A stretch of 64,000 nt of DNA from Eubacterium sp. (GCA_017477505.1 JAFUVQ010000054.1:62001-126000); one strand, 5' to 3'; positions 27,492 through 36,159 are shown, counted from the first letter of the stretch. A program made the numbers and translations. The notes: a model not told the origin generated them from the letters alone.

Positions 27492-28520
27492 ATGGCTTTT
27501 TGCGTTTTTCCGGGTGTCAGAGTATCCGGGATAAGTGTTGCGCTCCCGGCTAAAAAGGTATCCTTAGATGATATTGATACAGGAATGGATGAAAGAGCGC
27601 TGAAAAGATTCAAAAAGAGTACAGGTATACAGGACAGGTATCTGTCAAATGGAAAGCAGACAACGTCTGATCTCTGTTTTGCTGCGGCAGATAAACTTCT
27701 GACATCTTTTGATGTGGACAGGGAAGCTGTTGATACAGTCTTGTTTATATCTCAAAATCCTGACTACCTCAGACCTTCTACTGCTATAATCCTTCAGAAA
27801 CGACTTGGTTTATCTAAAGACTGTATGGCTTTTGATATAAATCTGGGTTGTTCGGGATATGTATATGGAATATATCATGCAGCTTCTTTGATCGTTTCAA
27901 AAGCAGCTACTAAAGTTCTGCTTTTGGCGGGAGATGTTAATTATGATATTGAGCATGAATACCTTTTCGGAGATGGCGCTTCAGCCACGCTTATAGAAGC
28001 CGGTGAAGGAAATATAAGCGGACTCCTAAGATCTGATGGAAGTGGTTATAAGGCTATATATACACCTTACGGTGGACAGAGATATCCTCTTACGAAGGAT
28101 AATATAGATTCCGGAGATAATAAGCCAAGAATGAACGGCACTGATGTATTTCAGTTTTCTATAACTGAAGTGCCTCAGCTTTTAGATGATTTCTTTTCCA
28201 AAACGGGTACGTCAATATCTGATTACGATTACTTCGTACTGCATCAGGCCAACAAGATGATCATCGATACAATAGCAAGAAAAGCAGGGCTTCCGGCTGA
28301 CCGGGTTCCAATATCCATAGATAAATATGGAAATGTCAGCAGTGCTTCAATCCCGATTGCGATAGCAGACCTTTTTGCAAACATTGAAGAAGACCATGTG
28401 AAGCTTCTTACATCCGGATTTGGAGTGGGACTTTCATGGGGAGCGTTGTCATTTGATCTGGATCGTGAATGTGTTTTAGAACCTGTATTTACCGATTATG
28501 TGTGGGATGAAAAATTCTGA
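27492..28520 (+). CDS. 3-oxoacyl-ACP synthase III-like enzyme (KAS III, FabH-like) 1
   Basis: A 342-residue thiolase-fold enzyme with the complete FabH triad: C120 in NLGCSGYVYG, H251 in LHQANKMIID, N281 in KYGNVSSASIPIA. The C-terminal GFGVGLSWGALSF matches the family. It would condense a CoA- or ACP-bound starter with malonyl-ACP or transfer an acyl group. It directly follows ACP 1, and its ribosome site GGAGG lies within the end of the ACP gene. Presence in a sugar cluster with reductases recalls the viosamine/flagellin glycan islands of Pseudomonas, where FabH-like and ACP genes build the sugar's N-acyl group (family knowledge; the product here is unknown). Confidence 0.87.
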   Translation: MAFCVFPGVRVSGISVALPAKKVSLDDIDTGMDERALKRFKKSTGIQDRYLSNGKQTTSDLCFAAADKLLTSFDVDREAVDTVLFISQNPDYLRPSTAIILQKRLGLSKDCMAFDINLGCSGYVYGIYHAASLIVSKAATKVLLLAGDVNYDIEHEYLFGDGASATLIEAGEGNISGLLRSDGSGYKAIYTPYGGQRYPLTKDNIDSGDNKPRMNGTDVFQFSITEVPQLLDDFFSKTGTSISDYDYFVLHQANKMIIDTIARKAGLPADRVPISIDKYGNVSSASIPIAIADLFANIEEDHVKLLTSGFGVGLSWGALSFDLDRECVLEPVFTDYVWDEKF

Positions 28521-28536
28521 TGCTGAAGGGTTTCTT

Positions 28537-29283
28537 ATGAAAGGTTTTGGATTAGAAAATAAAGTTTATCTGGTAACAGGCGCATCATCAGGGATAGGCA
28601 GAGAGACAGCTGTTTCTCTGTCAGAAGAGGGAGCAAAGGTTATTCTACTTGCAAGAAATGAAGAGGAGCTCTCCAGGACGTATGATATGCTGGAGGGAAG
28701 CGGACATATGGTCTGTCCCTTCGACCTTGAAAAAGAAGATAAATATGATTCTCTGATGGGGAAGATAGTTGAGCGTTATGGGCCGCTGGATGGTTTTATT
28801 TACTCTGCAGGAGTATCTGCGGTTATGCCTGTCAGGATAATAACCAAAGAACAGGCTGCGAGAGTGATGAATATCAACTTTCTTTCGTTTGTTGAGATGG
28901 TGAGAGTTTTTTCGAAGAATAAAAATCATAATGCTGATTCTGCTATAGTAGGTATCTCTTCAATTGTCACCGAAAGAGGAGAAAAGTGCCAGACAGTATA
29001 TGCTGCTTCAAAAGCGGCTATGGAAGCAGCTGTAAGATGTCTTTCCATAGAACTTTATGAAAAAGGTATTCGTATAAATGCAGTGGCTCCCGGTATGATC
29101 CGGACAGAAATGATGCAGAAGGTTATAGAAAAAGGAAGTGATCCTTCTGTACTTGGTGCATCTTCACTTATGGGAATAGGAGAACCTTCGGATGTTGCTG
29201 ATTCAGTTCTGTTTTTACTAAGCAGAAGAAGCAGACATATTACAGGAAGAATACTTCCGGTTGATGGTGGAACTTTCCTGTAA
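28537..29283 (+). CDS. Short-chain dehydrogenase/reductase 1 (FabG-like)
   Basis: A 248-residue Rossmann reductase: TGASSGIG from residue 14, a Ser in GISSI, and the catalytic Y155-x3-K159 (YAASK), then INAVAPGMIRTEM and a C-terminal ITGRILPVDGG typical of FabG. It probably reduces a 3-oxoacyl-ACP with NAD(P)H. The frame is open to an ATG at 28498 inside the KAS III gene; 28537 was chosen because GAAGGG lies 6 bases upstream and the protein then starts like other SDRs (MKGFGLENKVYLVTG). It is the first of three neighbouring SDR genes. Confidence 0.85.
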   Translation: MKGFGLENKVYLVTGASSGIGRETAVSLSEEGAKVILLARNEEELSRTYDMLEGSGHMVCPFDLEKEDKYDSLMGKIVERYGPLDGFIYSAGVSAVMPVRIITKEQAARVMNINFLSFVEMVRVFSKNKNHNADSAIVGISSIVTERGEKCQTVYAASKAAMEAAVRCLSIELYEKGIRINAVAPGMIRTEMMQKVIEKGSDPSVLGASSLMGIGEPSDVADSVLFLLSRRSRHITGRILPVDGGTFL

Positions 29284-29313
29284 AATGAGCTCTGATTTGA
29301 GAGGTGGAATATA

Positions 29314-30078
29314 ATGATCAACCCAATGAGTCTGGTCGGAAAGAATATAATTGTAACAGGAGCAGCGTCCGGCATCGGGAAAGCTGCTGCAAAAAGACTT
29401 CACGAACTGGGAGCATTTCTGATACTTATCGATAATAATGGAGAAAAGTTAAATACTGTAAAAAAAGATATCTCTGACAATGTTAAATGTATTTGTTGTG
29501 ATCTTACAGATTTTGACACTGTAAGAACAGAGATAGAAAGTGTCAGAAAGGAACTGGATTACGGCTTTACAGGTATGGTTCATTGTGCGGGTATACCTTC
29601 TATAGTGCCTCTAAGGGTGCTCTTGATGAGTGACTATGAAAAGGTTCAGCGTATAAACGTAGAAGCGGGGCTTAATCTGGCAAAAATCATTTCTGAAAGA
29701 AAGAATAAAGACTCGGGTCATCAGGGCTCATTTGTTTTTATATCATCTGTGTATGGTGTTGTCGGATCTGCCTGTAATGTTGCATATACAATAAGTAAAG
29801 CTGCGGTAGTCGGAATGACTAAGTCTCTTTCTATAGAACTTGCGTCAAAAGGGATAAGAGTAAATGCCATAGCTCCCGGGTTTATCAATTCGGAAATGGC
29901 GGATGATATAACTCCTATGTTTGATGATAAGTATAAAGAAGAAATTGAGGCTATGCATCCTCTGGGATGGGGTGAGCCTATCGATATTGCAAATGGCATA
30001 GCATTTCTTCTTTCGGATGCATCAAAGTGGATGACGGGTGCGGTATTAAATATTGATGGAGGCTTTACAGCAAGATAA
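29314..30078 (+). CDS. Short-chain dehydrogenase/reductase 2 (FabG-like)
   Basis: A 254-residue SDR beginning MINPMSLVGKNIIVTGAASG. The cofactor motif TGAASGIG starts at T15, the catalytic serine lies in FISSVYG, and Y158-x3-K162 is YTISK. IRVNAIAPGFINSEM and WMTGAVLNIDGG close the fold. The ribosome site is GAGAGGTGG. Reading frames of SDR 2 and SDR 3 are separated by one base. The sequence differs enough from SDR 1 and SDR 3 that a distinct substrate or step is likely, but which one cannot be told. Confidence 0.85.
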   Translation: MINPMSLVGKNIIVTGAASGIGKAAAKRLHELGAFLILIDNNGEKLNTVKKDISDNVKCICCDLTDFDTVRTEIESVRKELDYGFTGMVHCAGIPSIVPLRVLLMSDYEKVQRINVEAGLNLAKIISERKNKDSGHQGSFVFISSVYGVVGSACNVAYTISKAAVVGMTKSLSIELASKGIRVNAIAPGFINSEMADDITPMFDDKYKEEIEAMHPLGWGEPIDIANGIAFLLSDASKWMTGAVLNIDGGFTAR

Positions 30079-30079
30079 T

Positions 30080-30823
30080 ATGGGATATTTACTTATAACA
30101 GGTGCCTCTTCCGGAGTGGGAAGGGAAATGGCTGTATATTTTTCAAAGTATAGAGATGTGATCATTTCCGGAAGGAATCAGGAAAGACTTCAGGAAACGA
30201 AGAATCTGTGTGATTCCGGACACAGTATTCTTGCATGGAATTATGACCTCTCGGATATAGATAATCTGGAAACGGAACTCGGCAGATTTATTAAGGAAAA
30301 CCGGATAGAAATTGATGGCATGATATACTGCGCCGGATACATGAAGATGCTTCCGCTTAGAGCGGTTACGGTCGATGCCATGCGTGAGATATTCTCGGTA
30401 AATGCTTTTGCTCCCGAGATTATGATTAAGACGCTGGTTTCAAGAAAGTACAATAAGGATTCATTTAAATCTGCTGTGATGATATCCAGTAATATCAGCG
30501 AGAGAGGTGCAGCTGCATTTAGTTTATATGGTTCGTCAAAAGCTGCTCTGGATGGAATAGTCAGAAATCTTGCAGTTGAACTGGCTCCGAGGGTTCGGAT
30601 AAACTCAGTTCTTCCCGGTGGGATGAAAACAAACATGACTAAAGATATATTTGCTGATGAAAAGATTGAGAACAGTATCCAAAATGCAAATCCCATGGGG
30701 ATTGGTGAGCCAAAACAGCTGATTCCTATGGTGGAACTGCTCTTATCGGATAAAGCATCCTGGATTACCGGTCAGCAGATTGTAATTGACGGGGGAAGGA
30801 CTACGGATATTACTGATAGATAG
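30080..30823 (+). CDS. Short-chain dehydrogenase/reductase 3
   Basis: A 247-residue SDR: MGYLLITGASSGVGREMAVY with TGASSGVG from T7, MISSNISERG for the serine, Y150-x3-K154 (YGSSK), INSVLPGGMKTNM and WITGQQIVIDGG. The start is uncertain: ATG 30080 gives the standard SDR N-terminus one base after the SDR 2 stop, while ATG 30056 or TTG 30053 would add nine residues and overlap SDR 2. Three SDRs in a row suggest either stepwise reduction of a growing acyl chain or sugar-ring redox steps. Confidence 0.83.
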   Translation: MGYLLITGASSGVGREMAVYFSKYRDVIISGRNQERLQETKNLCDSGHSILAWNYDLSDIDNLETELGRFIKENRIEIDGMIYCAGYMKMLPLRAVTVDAMREIFSVNAFAPEIMIKTLVSRKYNKDSFKSAVMISSNISERGAAAFSLYGSSKAALDGIVRNLAVELAPRVRINSVLPGGMKTNMTKDIFADEKIENSIQNANPMGIGEPKQLIPMVELLLSDKASWITGQQIVIDGGRTTDITDR

Positions 30824-30841
30824 TATCATAGAAGGAACATT

Positions 30842-32362
30842 ATGATTACATTTATTGATAGTTTTGAAAAGATAGTAGAGAAAAAGAAAAATGATACGGC
30901 AGTCGAAAGGAACAATGAGACTTTGTCTTTTGAGGAACTTAGAGAAAAGGCTCTATGTCTGGCGGAACTCATCATTGGGAAAACCGCTTACTCCCGTAAG
31001 AGTCTCGTAGCTGTTCTATTGCCCAAAGAGATAAATGCGGTCATTGCAGATGTGGGCATCATGTATGCTTCAGATTTTTTTATGAATCTTGATGTTAAAA
31101 CACCTTCCGAGAGGATTGCAAACATACTCAGTCTTGCTAAACCGGATCTGATTATTACCAGTCATAAGTATGCCGGCGTCATAGATGAAAGCAGTAACAG
31201 GATTTTATTTATAGATGATGTTGAATGGACCAGCCAATCTGATACAGATACTATATATAAAAGACAGGAGTCGGTTATAGATACCGATCCGATGTGTGTC
31301 ATCAATACTTCGGGCTCAACAGGGGTTCCGAAAGGGGTAGTTCTTAATTACAGAAGCTTCGAGGATTTTATGAAACAGTCCCGAAATGTCTTTGGGTTGA
31401 ATGGGACTGAAGTGATGGGATCACTTTCACCTATTGTATTCGATATTTTTGACTTTGAACTCTGCAGCCTGATGGTATATGGTTCTAAACTTGTTTTGAT
31501 CGATGCCATGCTTTCCGCGTTTCCGGCAAGGCTGCTTCAATATGTAAATGAGAAAAAAGTCAGCTTTATATTCTGGGTTCCATCCATTATGGTCAACATC
31601 GCCAATATGGAGCTTTTGGATAAAGTGAGTCTGCCGGATCTTAGAATGGTATGGTTTGCGGGCGAGGTTTTTCCGACCAAGCAGTTTAATTATTGGTATG
31701 ATAAGCTTCCGGGCGTTACATTTGCAAACCTGTATGGACCTATCGAGATAACGTTGGACTGTACATATTATATCGTTAAAGGAAGACCGGATGAAAAGGA
31801 ACCGCTTCCTATAGGTGTCCCATACAGTAATACGGATATTCTGATCCTTAATGACAGGGATGAATTATGCGGCATTGACGAAGAAGGGGAACTTTGTGTG
31901 AGAGGAACCGGGCTTGCGATGGGTTACTATAACAATCCGGAAAAGACCGGCAAAGCATTTGTACAGAATCCTCTTAATAATTCATATCCGGAAACTATAT
32001 ACAGAACCGGTGATATTGTGTGTATGAGGCAGGATGGTAATATTCTGTTTAAGGGACGCCGGGACAGTCTGATAAAACATATGGGATACAGAATCGAGCT
32101 TGGTGAGATAGAACATGTGATCGATAATGATCTGAAACTGGTCAGGCGTTGCTGTGCGGTATATAAAAAAGAGACAAAAGAGATAGTACTGTATTATGAA
32201 AATACTGAAGAAGTGAGTGATAAGGCTTTCAGAGTTGAGCTTTCAAAAGTATTTCCTTCATACATGATTCCAAAAGTATTTATAAGGCTGCCTCAAATGC
32301 CTGAGAATACAAATGGTAAGATAGACAGATTACTGCTTAGCCAAAAAGTAAACGAAAGGTAA
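30842..32362 (+). CDS. Amino-acid-type adenylation enzyme (ANL superfamily, DltA-like)
   Basis: A 506-residue stand-alone adenylation enzyme with all core motifs: the ATP loop NTSGSTGVPKGVVLNY, VFDIFDFELC at the A4 position (an Asp there is typical of amino-acid substrates), WFAGEVFPTKQF (as in DltA), NLYGPIEITLDC, YRTGDIV, FKGRRDSLIKHMGYRIELGE, and the catalytic Lys in NTNGKIDR. It would activate a carboxylic acid, probably an amino acid, with ATP and load it on a carrier protein. ACP 2 follows after 7 bases and is the obvious partner. The substrate is unknown. Housekeeping DltA is less likely because no dltB or dltD is nearby. Confidence 0.85.
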   Translation: MITFIDSFEKIVEKKKNDTAVERNNETLSFEELREKALCLAELIIGKTAYSRKSLVAVLLPKEINAVIADVGIMYASDFFMNLDVKTPSERIANILSLAKPDLIITSHKYAGVIDESSNRILFIDDVEWTSQSDTDTIYKRQESVIDTDPMCVINTSGSTGVPKGVVLNYRSFEDFMKQSRNVFGLNGTEVMGSLSPIVFDIFDFELCSLMVYGSKLVLIDAMLSAFPARLLQYVNEKKVSFIFWVPSIMVNIANMELLDKVSLPDLRMVWFAGEVFPTKQFNYWYDKLPGVTFANLYGPIEITLDCTYYIVKGRPDEKEPLPIGVPYSNTDILILNDRDELCGIDEEGELCVRGTGLAMGYYNNPEKTGKAFVQNPLNNSYPETIYRTGDIVCMRQDGNILFKGRRDSLIKHMGYRIELGEIEHVIDNDLKLVRRCCAVYKKETKEIVLYYENTEEVSDKAFRVELSKVFPSYMIPKVFIRLPQMPENTNGKIDRLLLSQKVNER

Positions 32363-32369
32363 TGATAAA

Positions 32370-32609
32370 ATGGAAATAGCTGATGCAATTAAAGGAATGC
32401 TTACAGAGCTCAGACCTGAATTTGATTTTGAAAACAGTACTGATTTTATAGAGGACGGACTGCTTGATTCGTTTGATATAGTATCGCTGATAAGTATGAT
32501 AGAAGATGAATATGGCATAAGTATAGATGGACTTGATATTGTTCCGGAGAATTTTTCCGGTATAGATGCAATTGTTGAATTGGTGGTGAAAAACAAGGGA
32601 GATATCTAG
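32370..32609 (+). CDS. Acyl/peptidyl carrier protein 2
   Basis: A 79-residue acidic carrier protein. The phosphopantetheine serine is S34 in EDGLLDSFDIVSLISMIED, and the C-terminal helix is GIDAIVELVVKNK. The DSFD context is closer to DltC-type carriers than to AcpP. It lies between the adenylation enzyme (7 bases) and the second KAS III-like gene (no gap), which implies that the three work as one loading and condensing module. Confidence 0.87.
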   Translation: MEIADAIKGMLTELRPEFDFENSTDFIEDGLLDSFDIVSLISMIEDEYGISIDGLDIVPENFSGIDAIVELVVKNKGDI

Positions 32610-33677
32610 ATGAAGTTTGTTTTTAAAGATAAACTGATAACATCTATGCTTGGAGTGGTTCCTGATGAAGAATCGTTCTTTGATGATGAAGTAAACAATT
32701 ATTCATTTCCTGTAAATCAGACTATGAGACTCAAGAAAGTAATGGGCTTTAATAAGCACAGGCTTTCAAAACCTGAATCGACTGTTTCGGATTTTGCTGT
32801 TCAGGGTATTGAATATATGCTTCAGAATTCATGGATAGAAAAAGAGGAAATAGGAGCGTTAATAGTAGTTACACTCTGTCCGGATTTTTTTGTGCCGCAT
32901 ATCAGCAATATAATTCATGACAGATTCAGACTTGGTACGGATGTTCTCTGTGTGGATCTGTCTCAGGGATGCTGCGGATTTATTCAGGGCTTAATGGAGA
33001 GTTTTTTGATTCTGGAGCATATGTCTGATAAAAAAGTTCTTCTCATAAACGGTGATCTGCTGAGTCATAAAGTATCGAAGAGAGACAGAAATGATTTTCC
33101 GCTTATCGGCGATGCTGTGACAATTTCCGTTATTGAAAATGGGGTCAGCGATGATATTTATCTGGAACTGAATACTGACGGAAGTGGTAAGGATGCGCTC
33201 ATAATACCTGCCGGAGGATTCAGAACTCCGTCGGATGCTACTACATGCGTAATGACAGATCAGGGGGATGGAAATTTCAGATCCCTTGATAATATTCATA
33301 TGGACGGTGCGGCGGTATTTAATTTTGTGCAAAGAGAAGTACCTCCTATGCTGGAAAGAGTTTTTGCTGAGCAGGAAGTGAAGACTGATGATTTTGATCT
33401 ATTCTTATTCCATCAGCCAAATAAGTTTATGCTCAAGAAACTTGCTGAGAAGGTGGGGATACCTGAAGACAGACTTCCTATGAATCTGGTGGAGAATTAT
33501 GGTAATTCAAGCGGTGCCTGTATACCGCTTACTACAGTGCTGAACTGTAGAGAAGAAATGAAGAATAAAAAGAACAAGTGCTGCTTGTCAGCATTTGGAT
33601 CGGGACTTACATGGGGCGTTGTTATAATAACACTTGGCAATTTTAAAAATTGTGATATGATTGAGATTCCGTATTAG
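32610..33677 (+). CDS. KAS III-like enzyme 2
   Basis: A 355-residue thiolase-fold protein. The triad is present: C121 followed by C122 in SQGCCGFIQG, H268 in LFHQPNKFML, N299 in ENYGNSSGACIP, and SAFGSGLTWGVVI at the end. The N-terminal part (KLITSMLGVVPDEESFFDD) is unlike typical FabH. The start codon directly abuts the ACP 2 stop. It may condense the adenylated amino acid with an extender unit, or transfer it, in a way distinct from KAS III 1. The two enzymes are divergent from each other. Confidence 0.84.
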   Translation: MKFVFKDKLITSMLGVVPDEESFFDDEVNNYSFPVNQTMRLKKVMGFNKHRLSKPESTVSDFAVQGIEYMLQNSWIEKEEIGALIVVTLCPDFFVPHISNIIHDRFRLGTDVLCVDLSQGCCGFIQGLMESFLILEHMSDKKVLLINGDLLSHKVSKRDRNDFPLIGDAVTISVIENGVSDDIYLELNTDGSGKDALIIPAGGFRTPSDATTCVMTDQGDGNFRSLDNIHMDGAAVFNFVQREVPPMLERVFAEQEVKTDDFDLFLFHQPNKFMLKKLAEKVGIPEDRLPMNLVENYGNSSGACIPLTTVLNCREEMKNKKNKCCLSAFGSGLTWGVVIITLGNFKNCDMIEIPY

Positions 33678-33693
33678 ACTTAGGGGTATCAAG

Positions 33694-34470
33694 ATGAAGC
33701 AGATTCTCACTGACTCCGTTGGGTTGATGAAAAAAAAGTATGGCAGGATAATAACTAACTGTTATAACCTTGATATATTTGATGAAAAAGAGATTATCCT
33801 TAAGGAAGAAACAGAGGGATTCATTGTTTATGTTATAAAAGATTCTGAAGTGCACAGATTGTTTTATTTCGCGAAAGATGAAAGTGTTCTCAGAGGCGTT
33901 GTTAATATAGCACAAAAAACAGATTCTGTTATAGAAGTGGTAACAAGAAAACCTGAAGCAGAAAGAGAGATGCTAATACGGGCAGGGCTTCGTGAATATG
34001 CATCGCTTCTCCGGTTTTCCTGTACAGATTGCAGTAAATTGAATCTTTTTCAGGAGAGTGATATACTGCCTGAGAACTGTCATGCCGCAACAAACGGGGA
34101 AGCGGCAGATATATATCGAAAATTACATGAAACATTTGATAAGAGAATTAGTCACCTCGGAACTCTGCAGGAAATATATCAATCGATCGAAAGAGGAGAA
34201 TTCTATATTTCGGAAACAAAAGAGGGAGAAATAGTAACTCTGTTACAGCTAGTTAAAGAACCCGGAAAGCTTTATATTAATCAGGTCATTAATGACAGAG
34301 AGAAGGGTTGTATACATCCTCTTTTGAAGAAACTTATCAGCGAATATGTGCTTTCAGGAGGGAAGTACTTATATTCCTGGATTGAAAGTGATAATGTTGC
34401 TTCGTTAAAATTTCATATGAAGTACGGTATGAAACATGACGGAACGACTAATCTGATATTTGTTGGGTAA
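33694..34470 (+). CDS. GNAT-fold acetyltransferase-like protein
   Basis: A 258-residue protein not recognised with certainty. The C-terminal 130 residues look like a GNAT acetyltransferase: EFYISETKEGEIVTLLQLVK, LYINQVINDREKGCIHPLLK (acetyl-CoA loop region) and SWIESDNVASLKFHMKYGM, a typical motif B ending. The N-terminal 120 residues are a second alpha/beta region (EGFIVYVIKDSEVHRLFYFA) that may be a degenerate GNAT copy. AGGGG lies 8 bases before the ATG at 33694. In this run it could transfer the acyl or amino-acyl group from ACP 2 to the sugar. Confidence 0.65.
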   Translation: MKQILTDSVGLMKKKYGRIITNCYNLDIFDEKEIILKEETEGFIVYVIKDSEVHRLFYFAKDESVLRGVVNIAQKTDSVIEVVTRKPEAEREMLIRAGLREYASLLRFSCTDCSKLNLFQESDILPENCHAATNGEAADIYRKLHETFDKRISHLGTLQEIYQSIERGEFYISETKEGEIVTLLQLVKEPGKLYINQVINDREKGCIHPLLKKLISEYVLSGGKYLYSWIESDNVASLKFHMKYGMKHDGTTNLIFVG

Positions 34471-34483
34471 AGGAATATTCAAA

Positions 34484-35158
34484 TTGGAGAAATTTGAGTT
34501 AGGCGGAATAAATATATATATCTTTCCATGGAACGTAATAGATTCCAAAACCTATATGATCATAGACGGTGAAAATGCAATCCTTTTTGATGCTGTTTAC
34601 TGTAGCGAGATGGATGCATTTATGAAGAAAAACAGAATAAAAAATGTGAATGTATTTCTTACTCACGAGCATTTTGATCATATATACGGTATTCCTTATT
34701 TAAAAGAAAACTATAAATGCAGAATATATTCAAATGATTCATGTGCGGAAGCTGTTAAAAATCCGTCAAAGAATCTGTCAAATAAGGCTGATATATTTTT
34801 GATGTTTCATCCGGATAATACCCTCCTTAAAGATGTTAAAGCGATAAGTGCATCTGTAGATTGTGTATTGGAAGATGGTCAGATTGTAAGTTGCTGTGGC
34901 CATTCAATCGAGACGGTAATACTTCCGGGGCATTCTTCCGGAAGCACATGTTATGTTATGGATGGAAAATATCTTTTTTCCGGAGATACACTTCTTGGGA
35001 TTCCTACCGTAACCAGGTTTCCTACAGGCAGTAAAAAGCTGTTTCTTGAAAAAACAATTCCATTTCTTAAGAGTAAAGCCGGAGAGATAGAAATGGTTTT
35101 TCCGGGGCATGGAGAACCCGGTAATATAAGTGATATGATAAAATGTAATGAGGTTTAA
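34484..35158 (+). CDS. Metallo-beta-lactamase-fold hydrolase
   Basis: A 224-residue MBL protein with the full metal set: LTHEHFDHIYG, LPGHSSGSTCYV, FSGDTLLG and FPGHGEP. Single-domain MBL proteins of this size include glyoxalase-II-like thioesterases. In an ACP pathway it could release or edit acyl thioesters; this is inference. The start is uncertain: TTG at 34484 has AAAGGA 9 bases upstream and avoids overlap with the previous gene, while TTG codons at 34460 would overlap it by 11 bases. Confidence 0.8.
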   Translation: MEKFELGGINIYIFPWNVIDSKTYMIIDGENAILFDAVYCSEMDAFMKKNRIKNVNVFLTHEHFDHIYGIPYLKENYKCRIYSNDSCAEAVKNPSKNLSNKADIFLMFHPDNTLLKDVKAISASVDCVLEDGQIVSCCGHSIETVILPGHSSGSTCYVMDGKYLFSGDTLLGIPTVTRFPTGSKKLFLEKTIPFLKSKAGEIEMVFPGHGEPGNISDMIKCNEV

Positions 35159-35160
35159 AA

Positions 35161-36105
35161 ATGGCTACGTTGTCTTTTGTTATTCCGTGTTATAGATCAG
35201 AAGGTACTTTGGGAAAAGTAGTAGATGAAATATATGAACGTATGACGGAAATTGAAAATGACGGTTTTGAGATAATCCTAGTCAATGACTGTTCTCCGGA
35301 TAATGTTTGGAATGTTATAAAAGAATTAAGTGATAGCAAAAAAGAGATTACTGGTATTAATCTGTCCAAAAACTTTGGACAGCATGCAGCATTGCTTGCA
35401 GGATATGCTGCCTGTACAGGAGAGTATGTAGTATCTCTGGATGATGATGGACAGGCCCCTCTTGATTCTCTTTCCGAACTCCTTGAAAAGATTTACGAGG
35501 GTTATGATGTTGTATATGCCTATTATGAAGAAATAAAGCAGAATGCATTTCGAAGGTTTGGTACATGGATGGCAAAGAAGATGAGCGAAGTGATGCTTGA
35601 TCAACCCAAAGACCTTAAGGGCGGAAGCTTCTACGTTGCCAGAAAATATATCATTGATGAAATGGTCAGATATAAAAATGCATTTCCTTATCTGGGAGGA
35701 CTGGTTTTAAGAACTACCAGAAATATCACCTGCATAAAGACAAAACACAGACCGAGACTTGAAGGTCGTTCCGGATATACATTCAGATCGCTGATGGCTC
35801 TCTGGCTCAACGGATTTACTGCGTTTTCAGTAAAACCTCTGCAGTTCAGTTCATATCTCGGATTTATAATCGCGGCACTTGGTTTTATCTATACTATATT
35901 TATAGTTGTAAGACGGCTTATGGGAATCGCCAGTGTGGAAGGCTGGAGTACCATAATAGCGCTTCTTATGATAATTGGCGGTACTATCCTTATAATGCTG
36001 GGACTGATAGGAGAGTATATCGGAAGGATATATATATGTATCAATGAATCACCGCAATATGTTATAAAAGAAGTGGTTGGTGAAAATAAATTAAATGAGA
36101 TGTGA
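35161..36105 (+). CDS. Polyprenyl-phosphate glycosyltransferase, GtrB/ArnC/CsbB-like
   Basis: A 314-residue GT2 with a C-terminal membrane anchor. TLSFVIPCYRSEGTL, ILVNDCSPDNVW, NLSKNFGQHAALLAGY and VVSLDDDGQAP (the DxD motif) are hallmarks of the DPM1/GtrB/ArnC group. Two hydrophobic segments (near residues 232-255 and 264-287) end in IGEYIGRIYICINESPQYVI. These enzymes move one sugar from a nucleotide donor to undecaprenyl phosphate on the cytoplasmic face. It is the last gene of the 24720-36105 run, so the acylated amino sugar is the likely substrate. With the SMR pair and a YfhO protein it would complete a lipid-linked glycosylation route. Confidence 0.9.
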   Translation: MATLSFVIPCYRSEGTLGKVVDEIYERMTEIENDGFEIILVNDCSPDNVWNVIKELSDSKKEITGINLSKNFGQHAALLAGYAACTGEYVVSLDDDGQAPLDSLSELLEKIYEGYDVVYAYYEEIKQNAFRRFGTWMAKKMSEVMLDQPKDLKGGSFYVARKYIIDEMVRYKNAFPYLGGLVLRTTRNITCIKTKHRPRLEGRSGYTFRSLMALWLNGFTAFSVKPLQFSSYLGFIIAALGFIYTIFIVVRRLMGIASVEGWSTIIALLMIIGGTILIMLGLIGEYIGRIYICINESPQYVIKEVVGENKLNEM

Positions 36106-36159
36106 TAGCAGTCCGCTTATTTTTAGGTTTTATGTGAAGTAGCAGAATGTGCTAATTAG

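Noticed and set aside
30842..32609. The adenylation enzyme and ACP 2 as dltA-dltC of teichoic-acid D-alanylation
   Set aside because: No dltB (MBOAT) or dltD is present, and the next gene is a KAS III-like enzyme. A pathway-specific role fits better, though D-alanine as substrate is not excluded.
24720..36105. Mobile element or integrated island boundaries around the sugar cluster
   Set aside because: The genes look somewhat AT-richer than their neighbours, but no integrase, transposase, tRNA or flanking direct repeat can be seen, so transfer is not claimed.
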